Of a stretch of 6,578 nucleotides of DNA, positions 1 through 6,550 are shown piece by piece (the stretch's first letter is position 1; the number at the start of each line of letters is the position of its first letter). Source of the DNA: Methylococcaceae bacterium (GTDB taxonomy: Bacteria; Pseudomonadota; Gammaproteobacteria; Methylococcales; Methylomonadaceae); the NCBI GenBank assembly GCA_030699345.1, contig JAUYMX010000034.1, forward strand, positions 1 to 6,578. The letters run 5' to 3'. A model generated the notes under the pieces. The model was not told the origin of the DNA, did no database searches, and was given only the letters and a program-made list of their open reading frames with translations. The position numbers and the translations under genes were made by a program.

Positions 1-1
1 T

Positions 2-466
2 TTTGTATGCCCAAGCGAATTGATTGCTTTAGATCACCGCATTGACGAATTCAAAAGCCGTAATGTTGAAGTTGTTGCCGTGTCTATCGACTCGCATTTT
101 ACTCACAACGCTTGGCGTAACACCCCCATCAACAAAGGTGGGATTGGCGCGGTACGTTATACAATGGCGGCTGATACGACACATTCAATCGCTAAAGATT
201 ATGATGTTGAAACTGTCGGTGGTCTCGGTGTTGCGTACCGTGGATCGTTCTTGATCGACCGTAGCGGATTGGTTCGTCACCAAGTTGTTAATGATTTGCC
301 ATTAGGCCGTAACATTGATGAATTGCTGCGCGTAGTTGATGCACTGCAATTTCATGAAGAAAATGGCGAAGTTTGCCCAGCTGGCTGGCAAAAAGGTGAT
401 GCTGGTATGGATGCAAGTCCATCAGGTGTTGCAGCGTATTTGGATAAAAACGCCGACAAGTTGTAA
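2..466 (+). CDS. Typical 2-Cys peroxiredoxin (AhpC/TSA family), 3' part only
   Basis: Thiol peroxidase that reduces hydrogen peroxide and organic hydroperoxides in the cytoplasm, usually recharged by thioredoxin or AhpF. The reading frame is open from base 2, so the gene is cut by the window edge and about 45-50 N-terminal residues and the start codon are missing. The 154 codons present begin FVCPSELIALD, where the Cys at bases 8-10 is the peroxidatic cysteine of the conserved VCP motif. The resolving cysteine lies in GEVCPAGW (codon at 374-376), which places it in the typical 2-Cys class. A GGLG motif (in ETVGGLGVAYRG) is present. The tail ends AYLDKNADKL and has no YF motif, so the full signature of peroxide-sensitive eukaryotic enzymes is absent. 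A TTG at 20 could be read as a start, but that would discard the catalytic Cys, so it is rejected. A strong hairpin terminator follows 18 bases after the stop. The family call is very secure; the exact subfamily name is not. Confidence 0.95.
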   Translation, partial: FVCPSELIALDHRIDEFKSRNVEVVAVSIDSHFTHNAWRNTPINKGGIGAVRYTMAADTTHSIAKDYDVETVGGLGVAYRGSFLIDRSGLVRHQVVNDLPLGRNIDELLRVVDALQFHEENGEVCPAGWQKGDAGMDASPSGVAAYLDKNADKL

Positions 467-484
467 TTTGTTCTAGGTGACCAG

Positions 485-520
485 CAAAAGGCGCGTTGTG
501 GCAACACAACGCGCCTTTTG
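485..520. terminator. Bidirectional intrinsic terminator between convergent genes
   Basis: A perfect 16-bp inverted repeat, CAAAAGGCGCGTTGTG (485-500) and its complement (505-520), closes a 4-base loop GCAA (501-504), a GNRA-type tetraloop. The GC-rich core is flanked by AAAA on the left and TTTT on the right, so each strand's transcript gives a GC stem ending in a U run. It lies between the + strand peroxiredoxin gene, which stops at 466, and the - strand membrane protein gene, which stops at 538, so it most likely serves both. The U run is short and is itself part of the extended stem. Confidence 0.9.
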
Positions 521-537
521 TGTATTTGAAAGATGCG

Positions 538-819
538 TTATTGATTTGTTGCGTCAGCTATTAATTTTTTGCGGATAAAAAAAGCGGCAATCAATGCGCA
601 TACGGCCGGTATTTGCGTAATCAAAAAAATCGCCATGCCATTTTTTGGAAATAATGCAGTTAGCGGTGCAACGATAGACAAGCGAACCGCCCACCAGGCA
701 ATCCAATAGCCGATCACACCAATAATGGCCCATTTATAAGCGGGCTCACCCTGTTGTTTGGCGCTTATAAAAAACCACACCAGCACGGCAATGCCGGCAA
801 ATTTAGCTAAAAGCAACAT
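538..819 (-). CDS. Small three-helix inner-membrane protein of unknown function
   Basis: A 93-residue protein that I do not recognise as a named family. Three hydrophobic segments are visible: about residues 2-20 (rich in Leu, Ala, Val, Phe), 28-50 (with four Trp, in GYWIAWWAVRL) and 60-82, followed by a basic tail (RKK) that would favour a cytoplasmic C-terminus. No cysteine pair, metal motif or catalytic signature is apparent; the single Cys is inside the third helix. Support for a real gene comes from the continuous membrane-protein composition, a GGAG upstream of ATG, its own flanking terminator, and placement in a space with no competing gene. The GGAG is only two bases from the ATG, which is short. 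The next codon is TTG at a better spacing (five bases), so the true start could be one codon later. It appears to be a single-gene unit, divergent from the asmA-mutY-yggX operon. Function cannot be inferred from context. Confidence 0.8.
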   Translation of the reverse strand: MLLLAKFAGIAVLVWFFISAKQQGEPAYKWAIIGVIGYWIAWWAVRLSIVAPLTALFPKNGMAIFLITQIPAVCALIAAFFIRKKLIADATNQ

Positions 820-912
820 ATCTCCACCCCGTATAATTGATTTTACTTGGGACAGCCGCTTCGGCTGCCTTGAGCGTGCAATGATATTACATTTTCAAGG
901 CAGGAGCGCATT
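820..912. promoter_or_regulatory. Divergent intergenic region with a short hairpin; promoters not resolved
   Basis: This spacer must carry the promoters for the - strand membrane protein gene and the + strand AsmA operon. A TATAAT hexamer occurs at 832-837 on the + strand, and TAAAAT can be read on the - strand at 845-840. Neither has a recognisable -35 hexamer at normal spacing, so both are weak candidates. A hairpin with stem CAGCCG (853-858) and CGGCTG (862-867) lies in the middle. It can be extended by two G-C pairs if A852 is bulged. It has no U run on either strand and so does not look like an intrinsic terminator. AGGAG at 902-906 is the ribosome binding site of the downstream GTG start. 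Confidence 0.35.
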
Positions 913-3030
913 GTGAAAAAACCTATAAAAATTACGTTGTCAGTGCTGCTGGCGATAATTTTGTTGCTGGTCGTGGCAATTTTGGCAGTGCCTGTATTTG
1001 TCGACCCAAATAAATTTAAACCTGAAATTTCCGCGGCAGTTAAGGACAACACGGGGCGGGACCTGACGATTGACGGCGACATCAAGCTTTCGCTATTTCC
1101 TTGGCTGGGTATAACGACTGGCGCACTGACATTGAGTAATGCTCAAGGCTTTGAAAATAAACCATTTGTTACCGTTGCAGCCAGTGATATTAGCGTTCAG
1201 TTGTTACCGTTATTGCTGGAGAAAAAAATTGCCATTAACCAAATCGTCTTGAAGGGGCTGGTGCTCAACCTTGCCAGAAACAATCAAGGGCTGAATAACT
1301 GGGACGATTTCACTAAAGCGTCTGACCAGACCACGCCGGCATCGACCAGTGTTAATCAAGCGCCACAAGCCAATACGTCTGAGGCGCTGGCGTTATTTGC
1401 AGTGGGTAAAATTTCTGTGAGTGATGCCCAAGTTAGTTGGCAAGACGCGCAAGCCGACGCAGCTTGGCTAATCAAAGACCTTAACCTCGATACCGAGCAG
1501 TTCAGTTTTGATACGCCCGTCAACGTCGTACTTTCACTGCAGGCCGCTAATGTAAAATCCAGTTTTTCAGCAGCAATTAAGTTTAAAACCGCATTAACGG
1601 TTAACGATAAGTTTGACAATTATTCCCTACAGCACACCGAATTGCAGTCCACGGTATCAGGCGAAAATATGCCTGCCAAGTCACTAACCAGCACATTAAC
1701 TATTGCCGATGCCGCATTAGAATCGGGTAAGCAAGCCGTTAAGTTAACAGGCTTAAAACTTGCGATAGGCGAGGCTTTACTTAGCGCTGATATTGTCGGC
1801 ACAGGTATCAAAGATGCGCCTGATTTTGCTGGGAATTTGAGCATGGCTCCGTTCAATCTGGCTAAATTACTGCAAGAATTGGCTATAAGCCTACCCGCTA
1901 TGCAGGATGCTAAGGCGCTGAATTTGCTGTCTTGGCAAAGCAACTTACATGCAACGACGGATGTTATTGAGTTGCAAAATCTGGCTATGACGCTTGATGA
2001 CACGCACGCTCAAGGGCAAATTAGCGTTAATACCGCAAGTCAGTCCGCTATCGGTTTTGACTTGGCATTGGATACGTTGGCGCTGGATCGTTATTTGCCG
2101 CCAGTTAATAATTCAAAAAAACAAACATTAGCAAGTCCAGGTGCAGCTTTGGCGGCAGGTGCGGCGGCGTTGCCTGTGGAAACGTTAAGAAAATTAAATG
2201 CGGATGGTCAGGTCACGTTGGGTAAATTAACTGTGCGAGGTGTCGATTTACAGGGCGTTAAATTAAAACTAACCGCCAAAGACGGCAAAGTCGCGACGCA
2301 ACAATCGGTAAATACATTTTATCAGGGTGCTTATTCTGGCAATCTCAATGTTGATGTCCGGAATAAAAAACCGGTTATTGCTTTAAATGAGCAATTGACC
2401 AAGGTACAGCTTGAACCTTGGTTGAAGGGGCTGTTTAAGAAGCCTATCACCGGGCAATTGACGGCCTCAGCGCAACTGCAAGCACAAGGCAGTAATACAG
2501 ATGAATTGAAATCGACGCTCAATGGTCATGTGGATGTGTCGCTTAAAGACGCGGTTATCAAAGGCGTTAATCTGCAAAAAATTATTGATAACGGCAAAGC
2601 GGTAATCAAAGGCACCGGCTTACCGACAGACAGTAAAGATGATCAAACCCTATTTACGCAAATCACCGGCACGGCGGCTATTAACAATGGTCTCGTGCGC
2701 AACGATGATTTGGTCGCTACCGCAGCCAAGTTGCATGTTGACGGTAAAGGAAGTGTCAATATCGTCAACGAAACGCTGGATTATCAGGTGAATGCCAGAT
2801 TGCCCGCCCAGGAAGCCGGTCAAGCGCCAAGCCCGCCATTGGTTATCGCAATTACCGGGCCTTTCGATAATTTAAATTACGCAATTGATCCCACTGCGTT
2901 GTTAACCGATAAAGCCAGAATCGAAAAAGTGCTGGATAAAAATAAAGATAAAATAAATAAGCTCATGAATAAACTGGATAAAAAGCTGGGTCCAGGCACC
3001 GGCGATTTATTGAAAGGGCTGTTTCATTAA
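913..3030 (+). CDS. asmA: AsmA family protein (envelope/outer-membrane lipid homeostasis)
   Basis: A 705-residue inner-membrane-anchored, mostly periplasmic protein of the AsmA/YhdP/TamB superfamily, which is linked to outer-membrane biogenesis and, for several members, phospholipid movement between the membranes. A basic N-terminus (MKKPIK) and one hydrophobic helix at about residues 7-30 form a signal anchor. This is followed by the family signature FVDPNKFKPEI and the GDIKLSLFPWLG block near residues 56-67. The C-terminal AsmA_2-like region spans about 470-650, including GKGSVNIVNETLDYQVNARLP. The tail (about 665-705) is lysine-rich and probably helical. Two low-complexity linkers, near 136-157 (Ser/Thr/Gln/Ala) and 397-425 (Ala-rich), help explain why it is longer than E. 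coli AsmA (617). The start is GTG, chosen for AGGAG six bases upstream and because it gives the complete signal anchor. It is the first gene of the operon with mutY and yggX. The family is secure; orthology to E. coli asmA itself is not, so read the symbol as a family label. Confidence 0.92.
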   Translation: MKKPIKITLSVLLAIILLLVVAILAVPVFVDPNKFKPEISAAVKDNTGRDLTIDGDIKLSLFPWLGITTGALTLSNAQGFENKPFVTVAASDISVQLLPLLLEKKIAINQIVLKGLVLNLARNNQGLNNWDDFTKASDQTTPASTSVNQAPQANTSEALALFAVGKISVSDAQVSWQDAQADAAWLIKDLNLDTEQFSFDTPVNVVLSLQAANVKSSFSAAIKFKTALTVNDKFDNYSLQHTELQSTVSGENMPAKSLTSTLTIADAALESGKQAVKLTGLKLAIGEALLSADIVGTGIKDAPDFAGNLSMAPFNLAKLLQELAISLPAMQDAKALNLLSWQSNLHATTDVIELQNLAMTLDDTHAQGQISVNTASQSAIGFDLALDTLALDRYLPPVNNSKKQTLASPGAALAAGAAALPVETLRKLNADGQVTLGKLTVRGVDLQGVKLKLTAKDGKVATQQSVNTFYQGAYSGNLNVDVRNKKPVIALNEQLTKVQLEPWLKGLFKKPITGQLTASAQLQAQGSNTDELKSTLNGHVDVSLKDAVIKGVNLQKIIDNGKAVIKGTGLPTDSKDDQTLFTQITGTAAINNGLVRNDDLVATAAKLHVDGKGSVNIVNETLDYQVNARLPAQEAGQAPSPPLVIAITGPFDNLNYAIDPTALLTDKARIEKVLDKNKDKINKLMNKLDKKLGPGTGDLLKGLFH

Positions 3031-4077
3031 ATGACTCCGGAGAAGTTTCAAAAAAAACTGCTCGACTGGTTTGATCTGCATGGCCGTAAAGACTTGCCCT
3101 GGCAACAAAATATTACGCCTTATCGGGTTTGGCTCTCCGAGACAATGTTGCAACAAACGCAAGTTGCAACCGTTATCGATTATTTCAATGCGTTTACCGG
3201 CAAATTCCCTGACGTCGAAAGCTTGGCGCAAGCGCCTGAAGACGATGTGTTGGCGCTTTGGTCGGGACTTGGCTATTACGCCAGGGCGAGAAATCTGCAT
3301 AAAACCGCACGGATTATTGCCGCGCAGGGCTATTTTCCAGATTCACTAGCTGAACTGGTCAATATGCCGGGTATTGGGCGTTCTACTGCCGGCGCGATTT
3401 TGAGCATTGCTTTCAAAAACAGTCATCCCATTCTTGATGGCAACGTCAAACGTGTATTAACCAGGTTTAGGGCAATTCCCGGCTGGCCTGGCAGTAGTCA
3501 AGTGGAGAAGTTGCTGTGGGCGATTAGTTCGGATTTGACCCCTGTAGATCGAGTTGCCGATTACACTCAGGCTATCATGGATTTAGGGGCGACCGTCTGT
3601 ACGCGGAGTAAACCAGCATGCTCAGTCTGTCCTTTGGTCGGTGCGTGTAGCGCCAAAGCCACCAATACCGTGGCCTTATTTCCAAGCCCCAAACCGGCAA
3701 AGACCTTGCCTGTTAAAGAAAAAGTGTTTTTATTGTTGCGTGATCCTGATCATCAAATCTGGCTGGAAAAACGCCCGCCCACCGGTATTTGGGGTGGGCT
3801 GTGGAGCGTGCCGGAGTTTGACAGTATCGATGAAGCTCAGCAATGGTGCGGGCTCAGGCAGTTGTCTATCAAGTGGCAGCAAGCATTTGACGTTAAGCGG
3901 CATACCTTTTCGCATTATCATTTGGACTATACGCCGCTGCTGGTTGATACCAATAACCCCACCAATTTTGTGATGGAAGCCAATCAGGGGCTCTGGTATA
4001 AAGCGGAGCAACTTAACGATCTTGGACTGGCAGCGCCTATCAAGCTGCTGTTGCAACACTTTAGCGAGGATAAATAA
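3031..4077 (+). CDS. mutY: Adenine DNA glycosylase MutY
   Basis: Base-excision repair enzyme that removes adenine mispaired with 8-oxoguanine (or guanine), preventing G:C to T:A mutations. It has 348 residues, against 350 in E. coli. The catalytic Glu37 lies in SETMLQQTQ at the E. coli position. The helix-hairpin-helix is at about 109-128 (MPGIGRSTAGAIL) and the catalytic Asp is D136 in ILDGNVKR. The [4Fe-4S] ligands are C190, C197, C200 and C206 with the MutY spacing C-X6-C-X2-C-X5-C. The C-terminal NUDIX-like 8-oxoG recognition domain follows from about 228, with RPPTGIWGGLW (248-258) and the FSH loop (293-295). No key residue is missing. The ATG begins on the base right after the AsmA TAA. 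Its only SD-like match (AAAGGG, ending at 3018) is about 12 bases away, so translational coupling to the AsmA gene is likely. The agreement of Glu37 with E. coli supports this start. Confidence 0.98.
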   Translation: MTPEKFQKKLLDWFDLHGRKDLPWQQNITPYRVWLSETMLQQTQVATVIDYFNAFTGKFPDVESLAQAPEDDVLALWSGLGYYARARNLHKTARIIAAQGYFPDSLAELVNMPGIGRSTAGAILSIAFKNSHPILDGNVKRVLTRFRAIPGWPGSSQVEKLLWAISSDLTPVDRVADYTQAIMDLGATVCTRSKPACSVCPLVGACSAKATNTVALFPSPKPAKTLPVKEKVFLLLRDPDHQIWLEKRPPTGIWGGLWSVPEFDSIDEAQQWCGLRQLSIKWQQAFDVKRHTFSHYHLDYTPLLVDTNNPTNFVMEANQGLWYKAEQLNDLGLAAPIKLLLQHFSEDK

Positions 4078-4346
4078 TGACAAGAACAGTGCATTGCGTG
4101 AAATTGGGGATAACGGCTGAAGGACTGGATGAGCCGCCGTTTCCTGGCCCCAAAGGTCAGGAAATATTTGATAAAGTCTCTAAGCAAGCTTGGAAAGAAT
4201 GGTTGGCTAAGCAAACCATGTTGATTAATGAAGGCAAACTGGCTAGTTTTGATCCTAAGGCTCGAGCATATCTTGCTGAAGAGAGATCAAAATTTCTGTT
4301 TGAAGGCAATACTGAGATGCCTGAAGGTTACGTGCCGCAAAAGTAG
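4077..4346 (+). CDS. yggX: Probable Fe(2+)-trafficking / oxidative damage protection protein YggX
   Basis: A small cytoplasmic protein that protects iron-sulfur clusters and DNA from oxidative damage, proposed to handle labile Fe(II). It has 89 residues, close to the 91 of E. coli YggX. The conserved Cys7 (MTRTVHC), AEG, FPG, the SKQAWKEW segment, KQTMLINE and FLFEG blocks are all present in order, so the identification is firm. The ATG overlaps the mutY TAA by one base. GAGGA at 4066-4070, six bases before the ATG, is a good ribosome binding site lying inside the end of mutY. The mutY-yggX pairing is also found in E. coli and related bacteria. It is functionally sensible, since MutY carries a [4Fe-4S] cluster and both act against oxidative damage. 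It is the last gene of the operon; an inverted repeat follows 12 bases after the stop. Confidence 0.97.
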   Translation: MTRTVHCVKLGITAEGLDEPPFPGPKGQEIFDKVSKQAWKEWLAKQTMLINEGKLASFDPKARAYLAEERSKFLFEGNTEMPEGYVPQK

Positions 4347-4358
4347 CGGACTTGGACG

Positions 4359-4389
4359 GCTGGCGTTAGTTGTTATAACTAACGCCAGC
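4359..4389. terminator. Inverted repeat between convergent yggX and uppP, probable shared terminator
   Basis: A perfect 13-bp stem, GCTGGCGTTAGTT (4359-4371) with its complement (4377-4389), closes a 5-base loop GTTAT. It occupies the middle of the 62-base gap between the yggX stop (4346) and the uppP stop (4409). Its place and strength suggest transcription termination for both strands. There is no clean U run after the stem on either strand (GTCTAGCTTG on the + side), so efficiency as an intrinsic terminator is uncertain. It may instead protect mRNA 3' ends or act together with Rho. Confidence 0.65.
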
Positions 4390-4408
4390 GTCTAGCTTGT
4401 AGTAGGGA

Positions 4409-5236
4409 TTAATGAGTGCCCCAATCGACCCAACCCTGTTGGGCTGAAACCAATACCAACACGCCAAACACAATCCGATACCAAGCAAACACAGTAAAGT
4501 CGTGGCGACTGATGAAATATATCAAGCCACGCACTGCAAGGAATGCGCTGATAAATGACACTACGCCACCCACCGCAAACAACTCAAAGTCCGCCATGCT
4601 AAACAGGTCTCGATTCTTATAAACGTCATAAAAAGTCGCCGCAAACATCGTTGGAATGGCGAGAAAGAATGAAAATTCTGTTGCTGCGCGGCGAGACAAA
4701 CCAAAAAACAAACCACCGATAATGGTTGCCCCTGAACGCGATGTGCCGGGAATCATTGCTAATGCTTGGGCAAAACCCACTTTTAAAGCGTCCTGCCAAG
4801 TCAGGTCATCGACTGTTTCGGCATGGACAACATGCTGACGACGTTCCGCCCAGAGAATCAGAATCCCGCCAATAATCAGTGCCGAAGCCACCACAAAGGG
4901 ATTGAACAAGTAGGTTTTGATTTGTTTGAGAAACAAAAATCCCAATACTGCAGCCGGTAAAAATGCCACGATCAAATTGATTGCCAGGCGCTGTGAAACT
5001 GCTTCAGAAGTCATGCTTGCCAGCGTATGGAATAAGCGTACCCGGTATTCCCAAACAACCGCCAAAATCGCCGCAAATTGAATAGCAATTTCAAAGACTT
5101 TACCTTTATCGTCGTTAAAGTCGAGTAATTGGCCGACTAGAATCAAATGGCCGGTTGATGAGACAGGTAAAAATTCGGTCAAACCTTCGACAATGCCAAG
5201 GATAAGGGCATGAAACAACAGGGTAGGGTCAGTCAT
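4409..5236 (-). CDS. uppP: Undecaprenyl-diphosphatase UppP (BacA)
   Basis: An integral inner-membrane phosphatase that converts undecaprenyl pyrophosphate to undecaprenyl phosphate, the lipid carrier for peptidoglycan and other envelope glycans; extra copies can give bacitracin resistance. It has 275 residues, close to the E. coli enzyme (273). The first signature, EGLTEFLPVSSTGHL, holds Glu17, Glu21, Ser27 and His30. The second, PGTSRSG (163-169), holds the catalytic Arg167, which corresponds to Arg174 in E. coli. Multiple hydrophobic segments run throughout, as expected for this polytopic family. The ATG is chosen because it places the Glu17/Glu21 motif at the family's usual position. The upstream sequence (AAAAGAACCACC) is only a weak ribosome binding site. 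It lies 57 bases downstream of rho on the same strand with no visible terminator between, so it may be co-transcribed with rho or have a promoter I cannot define in that gap. Confidence 0.97.
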   Translation of the reverse strand: MTDPTLLFHALILGIVEGLTEFLPVSSTGHLILVGQLLDFNDDKGKVFEIAIQFAAILAVVWEYRVRLFHTLASMTSEAVSQRLAINLIVAFLPAAVLGFLFLKQIKTYLFNPFVVASALIIGGILILWAERRQHVVHAETVDDLTWQDALKVGFAQALAMIPGTSRSGATIIGGLFFGLSRRAATEFSFFLAIPTMFAATFYDVYKNRDLFSMADFELFAVGGVVSFISAFLAVRGLIYFISRHDFTVFAWYRIVFGVLVLVSAQQGWVDWGTH

Positions 5237-5293
5237 GGTGGTTCTTTTGTAGTTAACGATAAAGCACAGCGGCTGGATTAATGGTTATCAAAA

Positions 5294-6550
5294 TCAACGT
5301 TTCATGGAATCGAAAAATTCGGCATTGGTTTTAAAGTCTTTTAGTTTGCCGATTAAAAATTCTGATGCTGCTGTTTCGTCCATAGGCTGAAGGATTTTGC
5401 GCAAGATCCAAGTTTTTTGCAGTGAATCGGGATCAACCAGGTATTCTTCGCGACGGGTACCCGAGCGGTTGATATTAATTGCGGGGTAAATTCTCTTTTC
5501 TGCAATTTTACGATCCAGATGCAGCTCCATGTTGCCGGTGCCTTTGAATTCTTCGTAGATGACTTCGTCCATTCTGGAGCCGGTATCCACCAGGGCGGTA
5601 GCGATAATGGTCAAACTGCCGCCTTCTTCGATGTTACGTGCGGCGCCGAAAAAGCGTTTCGGTTTTTCCAGGGCGTTAGCATCGACACCGCCGGTTAATA
5701 TCTTGCCCGAAGACGGAACTACCGTGTTGTAAGCTCTGGCCAGTCTGGTGATCGAGTCTAACAAAATAACTACATCGTGTTTGTGTTCAACTAAGCGACG
5801 GGCTTTTTCGATAACCATTTCAGCGACTTGCACGTGCCGGGTAGGGGGCTCGTCAAAGGTGCTGGAGATAACTTCACCACGCACGCAACGCTCCATTTCC
5901 GTGACTTCTTCAGGGCGTTCGTCGATTAGTAAGACAATCAAATAACATTCGGGATTTTTTTCAGCGATGGCTTGAGCCAAGGCTTGCAGGATCATAGTTT
6001 TACCGGCCTTTGGCGGCGAAACAATCAATCCACGTTGGCCTTTACCGATGGGCGCGATTAAATCGATGATACGTCCGGTTAAATCTTCGCTACTGCCGTT
6101 GCCTTGTTCCAGTACAAAACGTTGCTTGGCAAACAGTGGGGTGAGGTTGGAAAAGGTAATTTTGTTTTTGGTGTTTTCGGGGGGCTCGAAGTTGATTTGA
6201 TCAACCTTGAGCATCGCGAAATAGCGTTCATTATCTTTAGGCGGCCTGATTTTGCCGCTGATGGTGTCGCCGGTTTTTAAGGAGAAGCGTCTGATTTGGC
6301 TGGGTGAAACATAAATATCATCAGGACCTGCTAAGTATGAGCATCCCGGTGTACGTAAGAAGCCAAAACCATCCTGTAAAATTTCCAGAACACCGTCACC
6401 ATAAATGTCGTCGCCGGCTTTTGCCTGTTTTTTCAGGATGGCGAAAATCAAATCTTGTTTACGGGATCGGGCGACATTTTCAAGCCCTAGGGATTCGGCT
6501 ATTTCAATAACTTCACTGATTTGTTTTGCTTTTAACTCGGTAAGATTCAT
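5294..6550 (-). CDS. rho: Transcription termination factor Rho
   Basis: A hexameric RNA-dependent ATPase/helicase that binds C-rich, unstructured nascent RNA and terminates transcription. It has 418 residues and aligns with E. coli Rho (419) essentially without gaps. The N-terminal helical domain (1-47) is followed by the OB-fold RNA-binding domain with DGFGFLR (60-66), Y80 in DDIYVSPSQIRR, and ERYF (108-111). The ATPase core has Walker A SPPKAGKT (178-185, Lys184), catalytic Glu211 in IDERPEE, Walker B ending in Asp265, the Q-loop near 278-290 (VPSSGKILTGG), the R-loop with Lys336, and the arginine finger Arg366. Bicyclomycin-contact residues such as Pro180, Glu211, Arg212, Asp265, Ser266, Arg269 and Lys336 are all kept. 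Besides Cys202 (the only Cys of E. coli Rho), Cys70 and Cys222 are extra. The start matches the E. coli MNLTELK terminus. No good Shine-Dalgarno precedes it; a run of seven T lies directly before the ATG. Confidence 0.99.
   Translation of the reverse strand: MNLTELKAKQISEVIEIAESLGLENVARSRKQDLIFAILKKQAKAGDDIYGDGVLEILQDGFGFLRTPGCSYLAGPDDIYVSPSQIRRFSLKTGDTISGKIRPPKDNERYFAMLKVDQINFEPPENTKNKITFSNLTPLFAKQRFVLEQGNGSSEDLTGRIIDLIAPIGKGQRGLIVSPPKAGKTMILQALAQAIAEKNPECYLIVLLIDERPEEVTEMERCVRGEVISSTFDEPPTRHVQVAEMVIEKARRLVEHKHDVVILLDSITRLARAYNTVVPSSGKILTGGVDANALEKPKRFFGAARNIEEGGSLTIIATALVDTGSRMDEVIYEEFKGTGNMELHLDRKIAEKRIYPAININRSGTRREEYLVDPDSLQKTWILRKILQPMDETAASEFLIGKLKDFKTNAEFFDSMKR

Noticed and set aside
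20..22. TTG as the start of the peroxiredoxin gene
   Set aside because: The frame is open upstream to base 2 and encodes FVCPSE, which contains the essential peroxidatic cysteine, so the gene really extends beyond the window.
832..837. TATAAT as a confident promoter for the AsmA operon
   Set aside because: The hexamer is perfect, but no -35 like TTGACA is found at 16-18 bases upstream and there is no extended -10 TG, so it is kept only as a weak candidate in the intergenic entry.
843..1085. 80-residue - strand reading frame over the divergent intergenic region and AsmA start
   Set aside because: It covers the AsmA ribosome binding site and signal anchor, and its protein looks random.
1620..2003. 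127-residue - strand reading frame inside the AsmA gene
   Set aside because: Its Ser/Ala/Cys-rich composition is typical of the antisense of an Ala/Leu/Lys-rich gene; there is no motif and no transcription signal.
3007..3300. 97-residue - strand reading frame antisense to the start of mutY
   Set aside because: It lies fully over conserved MutY coding sequence, has no family features, and is best read as a shadow of the real gene.
3730..4083. 117-residue - strand reading frame antisense to the end of mutY
   Set aside because: It overlaps the NUDIX-like domain of MutY and the start of yggX and has no recognisable domain or plausible start signal.
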